A stretch of DNA of 64,000 nucleotides from Pascua guehoae. Lineage: Eukaryota; Basidiomycota; Tremellomycetes; Trichosporonales; Trichosporonaceae. Every line of letters begins with the position of its first letter. The stretch's first letter is position 1. The notes below the pieces were generated by a model. That model saw nothing but the letters and a program-made list of their open reading frames with translations, did no database searches and was not told the origin of the DNA. The DNA is taken from the NCBI GenBank assembly GCA_001600415.1, contig BCJX01000001.1, positions 2,284,271 to 2,348,270 on the forward strand, in the 5' to 3' direction. Below, piece after piece: positions 33,837-44,671 of this stretch. The translations under genes and the position numbers were made by a program.

Positions 33837-34183
33837 GGTGGCAGGGGTATACTGATGGCAACGGTGGTGGAAGAGTCGGAGCAAAGAAAGTCGGAAACGG
33901 CGTCTTTTTTTGGTTTGGTTTGGTTTACGCCGCTTGGCGAGAACGGCAGCTTCGGTGTGCAAAGGCTCGGAGCTCACCGCCGGCAGCCTGCGTTGGGTGG
34001 CAAAACAGCCCCGGTGGTCTGGTGGCCGGGTGCAAATACACGCCCTCCCATTCGGATTGCCCCCAGGCACGCGGACATGCGTCCCCATCTCCGCGCCCGC
34101 CACTCATGACGGGTTTGGTTCTTTGGAACAGACAGAACATTCTACGACGTCCATTATCCAACGTATCCACTCCACTCACAACC
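33837..34183. promoter_or_regulatory. Shared promoter region CMC2 / ZIM17
   Basis: 347 bases separate the two divergent start codons of two nuclear genes for mitochondrial proteins. A T-rich stretch TTTTTTTGGTTTGGTTTGG lies at 33,904-33,922. I cannot assign factor sites. Confidence 0.55.
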
Positions 34184-35337
34184 ATGTTCCCACGTCTCGC
34201 GCGCGCCAGCACGACCCTCGCCGCCGCCGCCGTGCGTGCCCCGCGCGCACGGTCCGTCGCGCTTCCAACCCTCCCCGTCGGCGGCTTTGCGGGTGCGGCA
34301 GGCCGGCAGGCGCGGCAGCCGTTGCGGTGGACGTCTAGCTCGAGCTCGAGCTCGAGTTCGGGGGACAAGCCCCGTACACCATCTGCGTCTTCCTCCTCCA
34401 CGTCCTCGTCTGCCTCGTCTCCCGCGCCGTCCGAGCCCAGCACCCCACCGACGCACGCGGCACTCGAGGCGCCCGAGCCGGGGGCCAAGCCCCAGCAGCT
34501 CGGGCAGGTCGAGCCCCGCCTCGCCATGACGTTTACGTGCACTGCGGGACCCGAGCAGGACAAGCCCACCTGTGGACACCGGTCGACGCACGAGTTTTCC
34601 AAGAAATCGTACCAGAACGGCATTGTCATTGTGCAGTGTCCCGAGTGTAAAGCGCGGCACTTGATTGCCGACCATTTGGGGTGGTTTAATGTGAGTTGAG
34701 TGTGTGTGTGTGTTTGGGCGGGGGGGGGGGGAGGGGGTGGGGTTGAAGGATGGGGCGGGGGAGGACGGTAGGGGAGGGTGAGGCGTGACGGTTGCGGTGC
34801 TGGGCGACCGGTCACAGACCGGTTCATGAGCCTTTCTTGGATGTCGGTGAGAATGTGCACCACGGCGTGGACCTTTGTGGAGCGAGGGTGGGGGTGGCTC
34901 CTTGGTCGAGGATATGGAGTGTGGCGGAGAGAAGAGTACCACGACCGAGGCAGCGTGCGTGGATTCAGGAGCTCGACCGGAGGTTATAAGTGCTGTTCAG
35001 CGCATGTTCTCTGGTACAATTGTTGGCGCCATGCCACACTAGCTCGTGCGAGGTGCCAACTTGCCCATGACTCCCAGCACCATGCGGCATGGATGGGTGT
35101 GGTCTACGATTATGGAGTGGGATGGGGAGTAGAAAAGAAGCACTGGAACGCGCGGTGGCCACCGAGTGCGCCGAATCTATACGCACACGGCAGCCAGGTC
35201 TCCAGCCACTAACAACGCAGGAAGTCACCGAGGACGGCAAGCTTCGCACCATCGAGGACCTGATGCGCGCAAAGGGCGAGCACATCAAAAAGGGGCGCGT
35301 CAACATGGACGGTGACATTGAGTATGCTCCAGAGTAG
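34184..35337 (+). CDS. ZIM17: Zim17/Hep1-type zinc-finger chaperone of mitochondrial Hsp70
   Basis: Two exons: 34184..34690 and 35221..35337, giving 207 residues; the intron is 530 nt. Zim17 (DNL-type zinc finger) keeps mitochondrial Hsp70 soluble and active in the matrix. The first about 45 residues are Arg/Ala-rich without acidic residues, a matrix targeting signal. A Ser-rich linker of nine Ser and more follows. The DNL domain starts FTCTAGPEQDKPTCGHRSTH and continues VQCPECKARHLIADHLGWF; the DHLGW element is the family hallmark (DNL in others). The second knuckle is the usual CPEC, but the first pair of cysteines is separated by ten residues instead of two. Exon 2 encodes a charged tail with KLRTIEDLMRAKGE, matching the helical end of family members. 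Confidence 0.9.
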
Positions 35338-35600
35338 GCAGATGAACGAAGATCTGTGGGCAGATGTACGAGTGCGAGTAGGCAGATGCACGAGTGTGGC
35401 AAATTCGGAGGGAAGGGAGTCGGTTGGGGTGTACGTCTTCAGGAGAGGTCAGCCGCTACCTGAGGTCCAATGGGCTTCTGTGAGGCCCGAGTGCCTAGCC
35501 CCAGAGACAGCAGTCATGGCAGAGAAACAATGGCATATGTACCAACACTCCATCGTGTAGTAGAAATACAACAAGAACGCCCGACACAGTCCTCCCCGCC

Positions 35601-36772
35601 TCATGGTCGCCGTTGAAACGCCGCAAGGGATGGGCGTCGGCTATGGCCCGAGGTATCGTCCGACCTGCTCGGCGGGGGGCTAACGAGTGCAACAAAGGCT
35701 TTACGGACTGAAGAGTCAGCGTGGTTCCGACTGTACATGATCTGGCCTGGCCGCAACGCACCTCGCTTGATGAAACCGCTAAAGTCGCGGTCCGAGTTGA
35801 GCTGCTTGACAAGGTCTTGCATCGTGGCAATGGGTGGGTCGCACTGGGGCACCCGGAACTCGGCCCCCGAGACATCAATGACAAAGGAAAACTCGCGGAG
35901 AGGCTTGGCAGCGTCGATGAGCGTAAACAATATCAGGAGGCGATCGGCTGCGCGAGTGTCAGCTGATTCCTTCCAAGTAGGCAGCTTCCAACTCACATCC
36001 AACACCAGAGATGGTGAGACCAAGTGCCGACTGGAGTGTCTCAATCTCGCGCTCGTCCTTTGCGCGGTGCTCGGCTAGTGACCTTCCTTGCCGCTCCTTG
36101 ACAGCTCGTTCGGCGCGGAGTTCACCCCGGATCGCGTGGAGCTCGCTATCCAAGGCTGCAGTCTGTTCGCGGACCGTGTTGAGGGATGTTTGCAACGACG
36201 CCAGTTGCGACGTTAGTTGCGAGACCCCCTTGCGTTCCTCCTCCATGGCTGTGGTGTCAGTTGTGATTCTCGAGTTGGGAGACAAGTTGACAACCAAATG
36301 CAAGGGAGGTCATGCCATGCCGCTGCCTCAGGCCAGTGGTCCACACAACAGCGCCATGGGACTTTCACAGTACAGCCGCATTGATATCTTGTCTCACAAG
36401 TATTGACCTCTTGGCCCATAGGCCAGCCTCGCGACCTCGCCTCAGACTCACTCTGTAACATGAGACGCTCCTCTTCTTGCTCTTGCCGGATCGCACGCTC
36501 CTCCTCTACCATCTTTGCCCGCTTCTCCGAGACGCCTTCGTTGAAATCCTTGGCCATTTCGTTGATCTTATCCTTGCTTCGGTTGAAGAAGCCGTCGATC
36601 TGAACGTTAGGTTTCTGTACACGTGCCCAAGGAGAGACGTCTCGAGACGTACCTCTATGAGGAAGGCATCCATGTGCGCCTTGAATGGTTCCCATTGAAA
36701 GTCCACCTCGGGCACGGAGCCCGGCTCAAGGAGCTCTCGCAGATTTATGCGGGGTATGGTGACCGCCTGCAT
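35601..36772 (-). CDS. SPC25: Kinetochore protein Spc25 (Ndc80 complex)
   Basis: Five exons: 36772..36653, 36599..36452, 36248..35997, 35947..35762 and 35707..35601, giving 270 residues. Spc25 pairs with Spc24 to anchor the Ndc80 complex at the inner kinetochore. The N-terminal half is a long coiled coil (NEMAKDFNEGVSEKRAKMVE, later QLASLQTSLNTVREQ and ELRAERAVKERQ). The C-terminal globular domain starts LQSALGLTISGVGSDRLLIL and contains REFSFVIDVSG and VPQCDPPI, the pattern of the Spc25 family domain. Introns are 49-203 nt with CTGAC or CTAAC branch sites and consistent phases. It is divergent from the mitotic kinase gene DBF2. Confidence 0.88.
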
Positions 36773-37035
36773 GTTGGATGGGTTTGAATGAGGAATGAGT
36801 GGATGGTGATGAGTGAGTGAGTGAATGAGTGGGTTGTTGGGATGTCAATGGCCGTTTACTTTGTTTGGCTCGAAACATCCATGCACGCGACGTAGCCGAG
36901 CGGGTGCGGGCAGCCACATGGCAATTAACCACGTGGATGTTTTTTGTTTTTTGTGAATTCTTTTGAATTTGTGCGTTCGGAGATTTAGGGTTTGCGGAAT
37001 CAAATAACATGACTAGGAGTGGTAATCCCTGAAGA

Positions 37036-37070
<35 letters not shown>

Positions 37071-37297
37071 GTCGATCGGCACTGGCTGTGGACCTGGGGT
37101 GGGAAAAAGAGTCGCTGGCACACGGGGGCCTGGAACGAGGGAAGGGAAGCGGGCAGGGGGCAAGACAGGTGGGGCGACGTGACTGTCTTTCGCACGGGAG
37201 GGTCAACTCATAAACAACACAAACATCCCATTCATCACAATCCACTACCCACTCCCGCCCACCCACATTCTCAAACCTCTCTTATATTCCCACCATC
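36773..37297. promoter_or_regulatory. Divergent promoter region SPC25 / DBF2
   Basis: 525 bases between divergent starts. It holds a GGCT tetramer run (about 37,036-37,069) and an AT-rich patch with TTTTTTGTTTTTTG near 36,940. No specific factor site assigned. Confidence 0.5.
37036..37069. repeat. (GGCT)n run
   Basis: About eight GGCT tetramers in the DBF2 upstream region. Confidence 0.9.
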
Positions 37298-39429
37298 ATG
37301 CTTTCCAGAGTACTCAAGTCTTCCCAACAGACCTCTGCCCCCAACTCGCCTTCCTCCAAGACCCCCACCAAGAGCACATCACACTACACCACTGCCTCCA
37401 ACATGGCGCCCGCTGCTGTCGCCTCGACGCCATCCAAACGCTCCGACCGCGACCGGGGAGCAAAGGAGAACGTTGCCGCCGGTGAACGGGGCGACCGCTC
37501 TAGCTACTTATCATTCCTCTGGCAGGAGAAGAGCAACGGCGCACCCGCACCGCCCGCCAAGGCTGTGCTCGCCGACGACGACGTGCACATGCAGACTGTC
37601 AAGAACGGCCCAGCTCCCGGTGGCAACCACGAGTACCACTATGTCCGCCAGCAGCAGCCCCAGCCCCAACAACACCTCGCCGTGTCTCGGTTCGACGAGG
37701 ACGTGCGTATGCGTACCGCCAAGGCCGAGACTGCCAAGCCCAAGCAGCTGCAGCTTTGGGAGCGCGAGCTCATCGAGTCTCCCGATGTCATGCGCCGCGC
37801 GACCGTCGCCCAGATTTGTGAGTCGTGATGGGAACTGTGTGATGGGCACTGTGTGATGGGACAAGACCTCGTGCTGACAAGACTCAGACTTCCTTGACTA
37901 CTACTGTAAGCTAGTATACAGTTGCCCAAGCTGACCCACAGTCGACCTCCTCGGCTACATTGCCGGCCGCAAGCGTCGTCTCGAGCTCTTCAAGAAGGAC
38001 ACGGCGAACCGGAACGTAAGTAGCAGGAACCGTACCAAATACCCATGGCTTACACTTCCCAGGTCACTGGCCCCGACTACGCCAAGGAGCTCTCTAGCTA
38101 CAACGGCCGCGAGCGTGTCCTCCTGCGCAAGCGCCGCACCAAGCTCCGCGTCGAGCAGTTCCGCATCATTGCGCAGGTCGGCCAGGGTGGCTACGGTTCT
38201 GTCTACCTCGCACGCAAGGCCGACACGCAGGAGGTGTGCGCGCTCAAGAAGATGCGCAAGGGCACGCTCGCAAAGATGGACGAGGTCAAGCATGTGCTCG
38301 TCGAGCGCGACATTCTGACCGCCGTCAAGACTCCCTGGCTCGTGCGTCTCCTGTACGCCTTCCAGGACCAGGAGCATGTCTACCTGGCCATGGAGTACGT
38401 TCCCGGTGGTGACTTCCGCACCCTCCTCAACAACTCGGGTGTCCTCAAGGAGGAGCATGCACGCTTCTACGCCGCCGAGATGTTTGCCGGCGTCAACGAG
38501 CTGCACAAGCTCGGCTACATCCACCGCGACCTCAAGCCCGAGAACTTCCTCGTGGACAACACGGGCCATGTCAAGCTCACCGACTTTGGCCTCGCAACTG
38601 GTGCCCTCAACCCGCAGAAGATTGAGCAGATGAAGAAGCAGGCAAGTCGAACACGTCGGGACTCTTCAACTCGCGCTGACGCTTCCAGCTCGACCAAGTA
38701 TCCGACGACAACCTCGTGTTCCGTTCCACGCTTGAGCGCCGCACCATCTACCGCTCGATCCGCATGACCGAGCCGCGCTACGCCGACTCGGTCGTCGGCT
38801 CCCCAGACTACATGCCGCCCGAGGTTCTCCGCGGTAGGACGTACACGTACTCTGCCGACTACTGGTCCCTCGGCTGTATCCTCTTCGAGTTCCTCTGCGG
38901 CTTCCCGCCATTCTCGGGCTCGACCCCCGAGGAGACTTGGGCCAACCTCAAGAACTGGCAGCGTGTGCTCCGTCGCCCTGTGTATGACCGTCCCGAGGAC
39001 CTTATTTTCAACCTCTCGGACGTGGCATGGGACGCTGTGACTCGGTGAGTACGAGTAGAGTGCATATTGAATGGTTTGCTGATCCGCAGCCTCATTGCGC
39101 ACCCACGCGACCGCGTTTCGTCGCTCACCGAGGTCCAGTCTCTGCCCTTCTTCTCCTCGCTGCCGTTTGTTAGCCTGCGCCAGCTGCCCGCGCCATTTGT
39201 CCCCGTCCTCGACGGCGACACGGATGTTGGCTACTTTGACTCGTTCTCGTCTCCCGAGGACATGGCAAAGTACGCCGAGGTGTTCAAGAAGCAGCGCGAC
39301 GTCGAGGCCGTCGAGGAGCGCGGTATCGGCAAGCGCAACAACTGGGTCGGCTTTACCTTTGGCCGCAACGCCGGCCCTCCCCTGCGCCATACCAAGACGG
39401 CAGACGAGCCCCTCTCGGTCATCTTTTAA
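37298..39429 (+). CDS. DBF2: NDR/LATS-type AGC kinase, Dbf2/Sid2 group
   Basis: Six exons: 37298..37817, 37888..37905, 37942..38015, 38063..38641, 38689..39044 and 39090..39429, giving 628 residues. Dbf2 acts with Mob1 in mitotic exit and septation. After a Ser/Pro-rich N-terminus comes [19 protein letters not shown], typical of the Dbf2 group, then a basic Mob-binding stretch ([19 protein letters not shown]). The kinase domain has [11 protein letters not shown], the catalytic Lys in [25 protein letters not shown] and [12 protein letters not shown], with the long NDR insert before the T-loop ([18 protein letters not shown]). The hydrophobic motif region is [10 protein letters not shown]. Exon 2 is 18 nt (two bases, FLDYY, one base). 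Intron 4 is a GC-AG intron (CAG|GCAAGT donor), the only in-phase option there. Confidence 0.95.
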
Positions 39430-40093
39430 TCGACACGAGATGCCGAGGCGCGGCACTAGGCTGGCGGCGGCCGTGTGCGCGCAGTCACGGGGACCGCACC
39501 GGCCGCCCGCGGCCTGTGGGTATGGCCAGGTGCTACTACTATGCTGCCAGCGTGCCGACATTTCCGCCTCTTGTGTGCTTTGCGCCAATTTAGACCCGTA
39601 CCCTAGTGCCATGCGTTTGCGAATGTAACGACTTTGACGACATTGACGCAGGTTCATCGGGGCAAGAGGCTTGATGGCAGGCTGGATCATGTTCATTTGC
39701 GACTTCGCAGGCGGATTGCCTCTTGTACGGACATAGCAGCAGCTGTAGTACTGACGGGATACTGACTCAAGCGACCGTTGTCCATGTCGATGGCGCTGAG
39801 AGCATGCGAATCACGGCTGAGTCGCCTGTGCGAAGAGGAGGGCACGCGCCTTCGATCACCCGACTGCCAACAACAGCGCCACGCTCGCCGACAAGCAAGC
39901 GGTACACAGCGCCATGAATACTCATTGTCACACCAACGTAACTTCTATGGTCTATCTACTATCTACCACGCCGGGCCAGCAAACGGGCGCAGCACGTCTA
40001 TCGTCTCGACGCCAGGTCCAGCCTGACGACTTGTAACTTGCACGGCCACTTGCACTGCAGAAGGCCGCTCACCCCCCGCGCTCTCACCCCCAC
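39430..40093. other. Convergent region DBF2 / orphan gene
   Basis: Contains the 3' ends of both genes. I see only short frames and nothing recognisable. Confidence 0.55.
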
Positions 40094-41885
40094 TCACTCG
40101 GCCAGACCCACAGCCATCGCCGCGTCCACACGCGCACGGAACGCACCCACTGCCTTTGCAGTAAACCCCTCGCGCATGTCGTCGACTACGCCCAGGGTGG
40201 GGCGCACGCCGAGGTGCCAGGTGACGAGGGCCGCGTCGAGGGCGCGGGCGTGTGTGTCGAGCGGGGAAATGGACGGAAGGTGGGGTGTGGTGGTGGCGGA
40301 GGTCATGTTGGTCATGTTGGTCGTGTTGATCATGTTGGTCGTGTCGGCCGTAATGGTCGTGTTGGTCGCGTTAGAGGTCATGTTGGGCGTGCCGGTCGTC
40401 ACGGTCATGTCGGTCGTGTGGGCCATGTCGGTCGTGTCGGTCATCACCGTCGTGTCGTTCGTGTCGGTCATGTCGGCGTCCTTGGCAGCTGTGGAGAGAT
40501 TGTGGCCGCGTACAGCGCTTTGACCCTCGTCGTCTCCATTGTACGTCCACGGCTACAAAGTCAGCAAAAGAAATCCAAACAGCTATACCACGACTCACAC
40601 GTCCGCACGCGAGTGCATCGAGCGTCCCGCCCAGCACGCCAAGGAAGCGCTCCTCGAGCTCGTTGGTGGGCATGATCCCCCATGTGGATTCGTAGACGCG
40701 CAGTTTCTGGACCGCGACTGGCGGCAGAGTGCTCGCCTGCGAGTCGACGAGCGGGAGGGACTCGGGGCGGGGCTCGGGGGTGACGGGGAGGGACGCGGGG
40801 TTCGTGGCGGGCGTGACGGGGAGGGATGCGGGGTTCGTCGCGGGCGCGATGGGCAGGGACGCGGGGTCGGTCGCGGGCGTGGCGGGGAGGGTTGGGGTGG
40901 CGCTCAGCGACGGGGTGGGGCGGCGATACCCAGGCGGACGAATGGAGACGCGCGATGCGAGCGGGGGGATGGGCAGGACGCGGTCGGGGCGCGTGGTGGC
41001 CGTGGGGGTGGCCGAGGGGGGGGCGGGGGGCTGCCATGCGGCCGGGGCTGGGGCCCAGGTGGTGGGTGTCGAGGCCGAGCGCGTGTGGGAGTGCGCGGTC
41101 CAGAGGACGTGGGGCGCGGTGGTGCGTGGGAGGGTGTTGAAGTTTGAGGCGGTGGGGGTGTAAAAGTTGTTAAAATTGTTGTTCAAGTTGTTGAGGTTGT
41201 TCAAGTTGTTGTTGAAGGTGTTCAAGATCATAAAGTTGTTAAAGTTGTTGGTGGCCTTTGGGGTCGCCGAATCCGAAGCCGAAGCCTTGGCCGAAGCCTT
41301 TGCGGAAGCCTTTGCGGAAGCCTTGGCCTCCGCCTTGGCCAAAGCCTTGGCCGCCGCCTTGGCCGTAGCCAACGACGGAACGTATGAGCCCTTGCCGTGG
41401 CGAGACTTGTGCGTGCTCGTGTTCTCCGTCGGAGGCGGGTCAAACGTGTCAATCTTGAGGCTAGGACGAGCCTGGCGGCGGTTACCGGGAGGCTGGCGCA
41501 ACAACTGGCCGCGCTTGCCATGCTGCGCGTGCTGGTGGCGGGGAGGAACCTGCGGCGGACGTTCGAGTGGTGGGAAATCGCCTTCGGGAGGACCACGCCA
41601 GCTACCGCCGTAGCCCGCGGTGTGCATGGCCAGCTCGCCGTTGGGGCTCATCATCGGAATGGCCCCAGTCGACGCCCAAGTCGACGACGCCCAAGGCTGG
41701 CCCGGTCGGAACTCTTGGATAAACCCAACGTCTTGCGGGCGGAAGGACGAGGCGTGTGGCGTCGACGGCGTCCGCTTCCATGGGGCCTGGCCGCCGGGGG
41801 GACCTCCGGACGACCAGTGGCGGACGCCGTAGGCGGGATGCTGGTCCTGAGGGAGATGATGGGCTGAGTTCTTTGAAGACGTCAT
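40094..41885 (-). CDS. Orphan low-complexity protein with Asn/Phe, Ala/Lys and Thr/Met repeats
   Basis: Two exons: 41885..40599 and 40552..40094, giving 581 residues. I recognise no domain. The N-terminus is Pro/Gly/His-rich (HWSSGGPPGGQAPW, GDFPPLERPPQVPP). A helix-prone repeat (AKASAKASAKASAKASASDS) follows, then an Asn-rich tract (NNLNNLNNLNNNFNNF) of prion-like composition, then about four units of NPASLPVTPAT. A compact region before the intron (KLRVYESTWGIMPTNELEER, LGGTLDAL) looks structured. Exon 2 starts PWTYNGDDEGQ, has about 60 residues of Thr/Met/Asn/Asp repeats, and ends with a possible helical domain (HARALDAALVTWHLGVRPTL, DDMREGF). The 46-nt intron has a GTGAGT donor and CTGAC branch in phase. 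It could be a lineage-specific regulatory or granule-type protein, but function is unknown. Confidence 0.65.
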
Positions 41886-43045
41886 TGTAAGGACGCGTGT
41901 TGAGTGGGGAGGTTGGAGTAGATAGAAGGCGAGGGAGGTCGCAGCAGAGGAGGTGTGGGACGAAGAAGATGATGAGGAGAATGAAGTCGGAAGGCCCGTT
42001 GAGACCCATGTTTTATACCATTTTCCAGCCTGTGGTACGCCGACAAGGCTACACGCGCGTCGACAAGGCTACACGCGCGCCGACGAGGCAACGGGCTGGT
42101 CCTTTTGTCCCGAGATGTGACACCGGCAACTACAATAAGGAATCACCTTCGGCGTGGTGTGATGGCGGTGATGGATGTGATCGTGGCGATGCATGTAGTG
42201 GTTGCGATGCACGTAATGGTGGCGTCTGTCATTGCGCTCGAGTTGATGGGGTGGGGGGTCTGAGTCAACTCTGTCAGTATGCGAATGCTATGCTGCCACA
42301 GGCTGTGTACTCACCACAACGCCGTCGAGGGGCAAGGAAACGGGCAAGCCGTGACGAGGAACAGCGTACAATTGTTAACAACTTGGAATGCTGTGCCAAC
42401 CGCTCGAGTGGTTGAAAAGGCCGTGGTGACCGGACGCGCCGGCGGCATTGGGACCTCTGGACGATGTTGCAGTTGAAAGGCGGTGTAGGCATCGGGTTCG
42501 GCATGTGGCGTCAGAGGGTGCGTCGAGCTGATCACAACAACAAAAGAAACCGGACTCCACAACCATTAAAACCGCACAGGTCTAGGCTGATTTGGTTGCC
42601 TGCCTGGGTCTGGATGCTGCGAGCCCCGACATCTACTCCCTCTGGTGTGCTCACGTTTGTAGACAACAATGGGATCCCTGCGACAAGCGAGCATCGCCAC
42701 AGAAGGCGCGTGATCGTCGTCGATCGTCGTCGACCCCGTCGCCCGATCACCTCGGTGTTTCGTGTTTCGTGTTTGCCACTCGTGACGCCCTCGTTTTGCT
42801 CGCCTGTAGGTCAGTGGTCGCCACCCATCACACATCCCACAGCTTGACTCACCAGTCTCAGGATCAGGCGAGTCAGTACCGGCACGCAGTTAGTGGGGTA
42901 TAAGTAGGCGCAGGACGCCCGTACCACTTCAACTAATGCATGATTCTTTGTTCCGATTCTTTGTTCCCGATCTTCAAACGCCAGCGAGTCCATGTGTCTT
43001 GTCCTTGAGTGTGGCACTTTGTGCCACATTCACTCTTACCGACCG
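41886..43045. other. Intergenic region between two orphan genes
   Basis: Upstream region of the gene at 40,094-41,885 and downstream region of the next. A 20-nt repeat (CGACAAGGCTACACGCGCG, two copies plus a diverged third) lies at about 42,047-42,085. No gene recognised. Confidence 0.55.
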
Positions 43046-44671
43046 CTAGCCGAGGTGAATGTCGTGCACCTCGGGTGCCTCGTGGGTGTCCTCCCCCGTA
43101 GGGATAAACACCCACCTTTCGTTCTCACCGTTGGAGGAGGAAGCGGAAGGGGGCCGGTCGTAATTCCAAGTAGCGGGGCCGGCGGCCTGGGGCGAGGCCG
43201 GACGAGTCGAGGAACCAGCGGGGGCGGAGGTCGGCGCGGCGTGGGTCATGTTGAGAGCAGTAGAAGGCCCATCCGCACGGACCGGGGGAGGAGGAAGGCG
43301 CACAACCGCCTGGGAGGACCACCAGGCGCGGGTGGGGGCGGGGACGGCGGGTGGAGCACGGGCGGGGGCGGGGACGGCGGGCGGAGCACGGCCGGCCATG
43401 GGGTTGAACCGGTGGTCACCACGACCATGGCGGCCGCGCTCGGCCCCGGGCTGGTCGTCGGGGTTGGCAGACACTGCGTACCGCTGAAGATCATTCGCCA
43501 TCTGGTCGTCGCGGTGGACGTGGAAGGGGTGGATGGGGACGTAGGGGTGGAAGACGGGAGGNNNNNNNNNNNNNNNNNNNNNNNNNNNNNNNNNNNNNNN
43601 NNNNNNNNNNNNNNNNNNNNNNNNNNNNNNNNNNNNNNNNNNNNNNNNNNNNNNNNNNNNNNNNNNNNNNNNNNNNNNNNNNNNNNNNNNNNNNNNNNNN
43701 NNNNNNNNNNNNNNNNNNNNNNNNNNNNNNNNNNNNNNNNNNNNNNNNNNNNNNNNNNNNNNNNNNNNNNNNNNNNNNNNNNNNNNNNNNNNNNNNNNNN
43801 NNNNGCGCGGGGGGGACAGCGAGGGTGATGTGGGCGCCAGTGTCTTGGTTCCCCCAAGCCTTGCGGTCTGCAACGACCACGTCCACGCGGTCGTGGATGG
43901 CGCGCCACATGGCGTTTTCTACACGCCTCAGGTACGTGTTGTCGGTAAAGTTGACAACGTCTGGATGCGCGCGGTTAAATTTGAGGTTGGCAAGAGAGAC
44001 GATCCGATACACGCCGTCTGCGACGTGCTTGTAACAAATATACTCGTCCGAGCAATCGGGGAGCGAGCACGCGAAAGTCACCGGGCCTTCCGGGAGGGTG
44101 TAAATGGCGGGGGGATACTGGATCTGGGTGGTGAGCATGTTGACAGGGAGTATAAAGCCAGTATTTAGGGATGTGGGGGTTGGGAAGGAGAGTTGGCATG
44201 CCTCACGAGTGGTGATGGGTCATGTGTGTGTGCGTGGGTGTGTGGGTGTGGATGGGGCAGGTGAAGGGAGCAGTCAACCGCAACGTGCATCAGGTGCCGG
44301 TGTGTGTGCCACAAATGACACGCCACATGGAGCAGAGTAGGAGAGTAGGGCGAGCACAAGCATGGAGCATTGATCACAGCAGAGAACAAAGAAGAGGGGG
44401 TACTCACGTCAAGCCAATCGTCCACAGACCGGTCCACAAATTTGGCGTGGTCCAGAACAATAGCCTCAGGTATGGTATGCGGCCGAATGGCCTCAATTGA
44501 AGGGTGGTGCACAAGCGTCTGCAGAGGGGGGGTGTTGTCGAGATCGCGGCCTTGTTGGTCCAGCAGCTGCCGGCCATAGAGGTCGTGTAACTGGGCGTCG
44601 TGGTCACGCCTCCTGTGGACGCGACGGCGAATGCTGTTGATATAGTCAGGGAACCAATCTCCAGCGGACAT
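43046..44671 (-). CDS. Orphan protein, interrupted by an assembly gap
   Basis: Exon 1 is 44671..44408 (88 codons, start MSAGDWFPDYINSIRRRVHR). A GTGAGT donor and a 284-nt intron lead in phase to exon 2 from 44123 (IQYPPAIYTLPEGPVTFACS). Exon 2 contains CSLPDCSDEYICYKHV, a cysteine cluster, then ENAMWRAIHDRVDVVVADRK before the gap of N (43,804..43,562). After the gap the minus strand reads HVHRDDQMANDLQRYAVSAN, a Pro/Ala stretch with two RAPPAVPAPA-like units, and ends ERWVFIPTGEDTHEAPEVHD plus IHLG. The frames before and after the gap differ, so the gap length is not exact or a further intron lies in it. No family recognised. The single-gene model rests on phase and splice signals, and two separate genes cannot be excluded. 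Confidence 0.55.
43562..43804. other. Assembly gap (243 N)
   Basis: A run of N inside the orphan gene at 43,046-44,671. The reading frame does not continue across it at the stated length. Confidence 0.99.

Noticed and set aside
43046..43908. Other long frames through the N gap on both strands
   Set aside because: They are open mainly because N is not counted as stop, and they disagree with the splice-supported frame.
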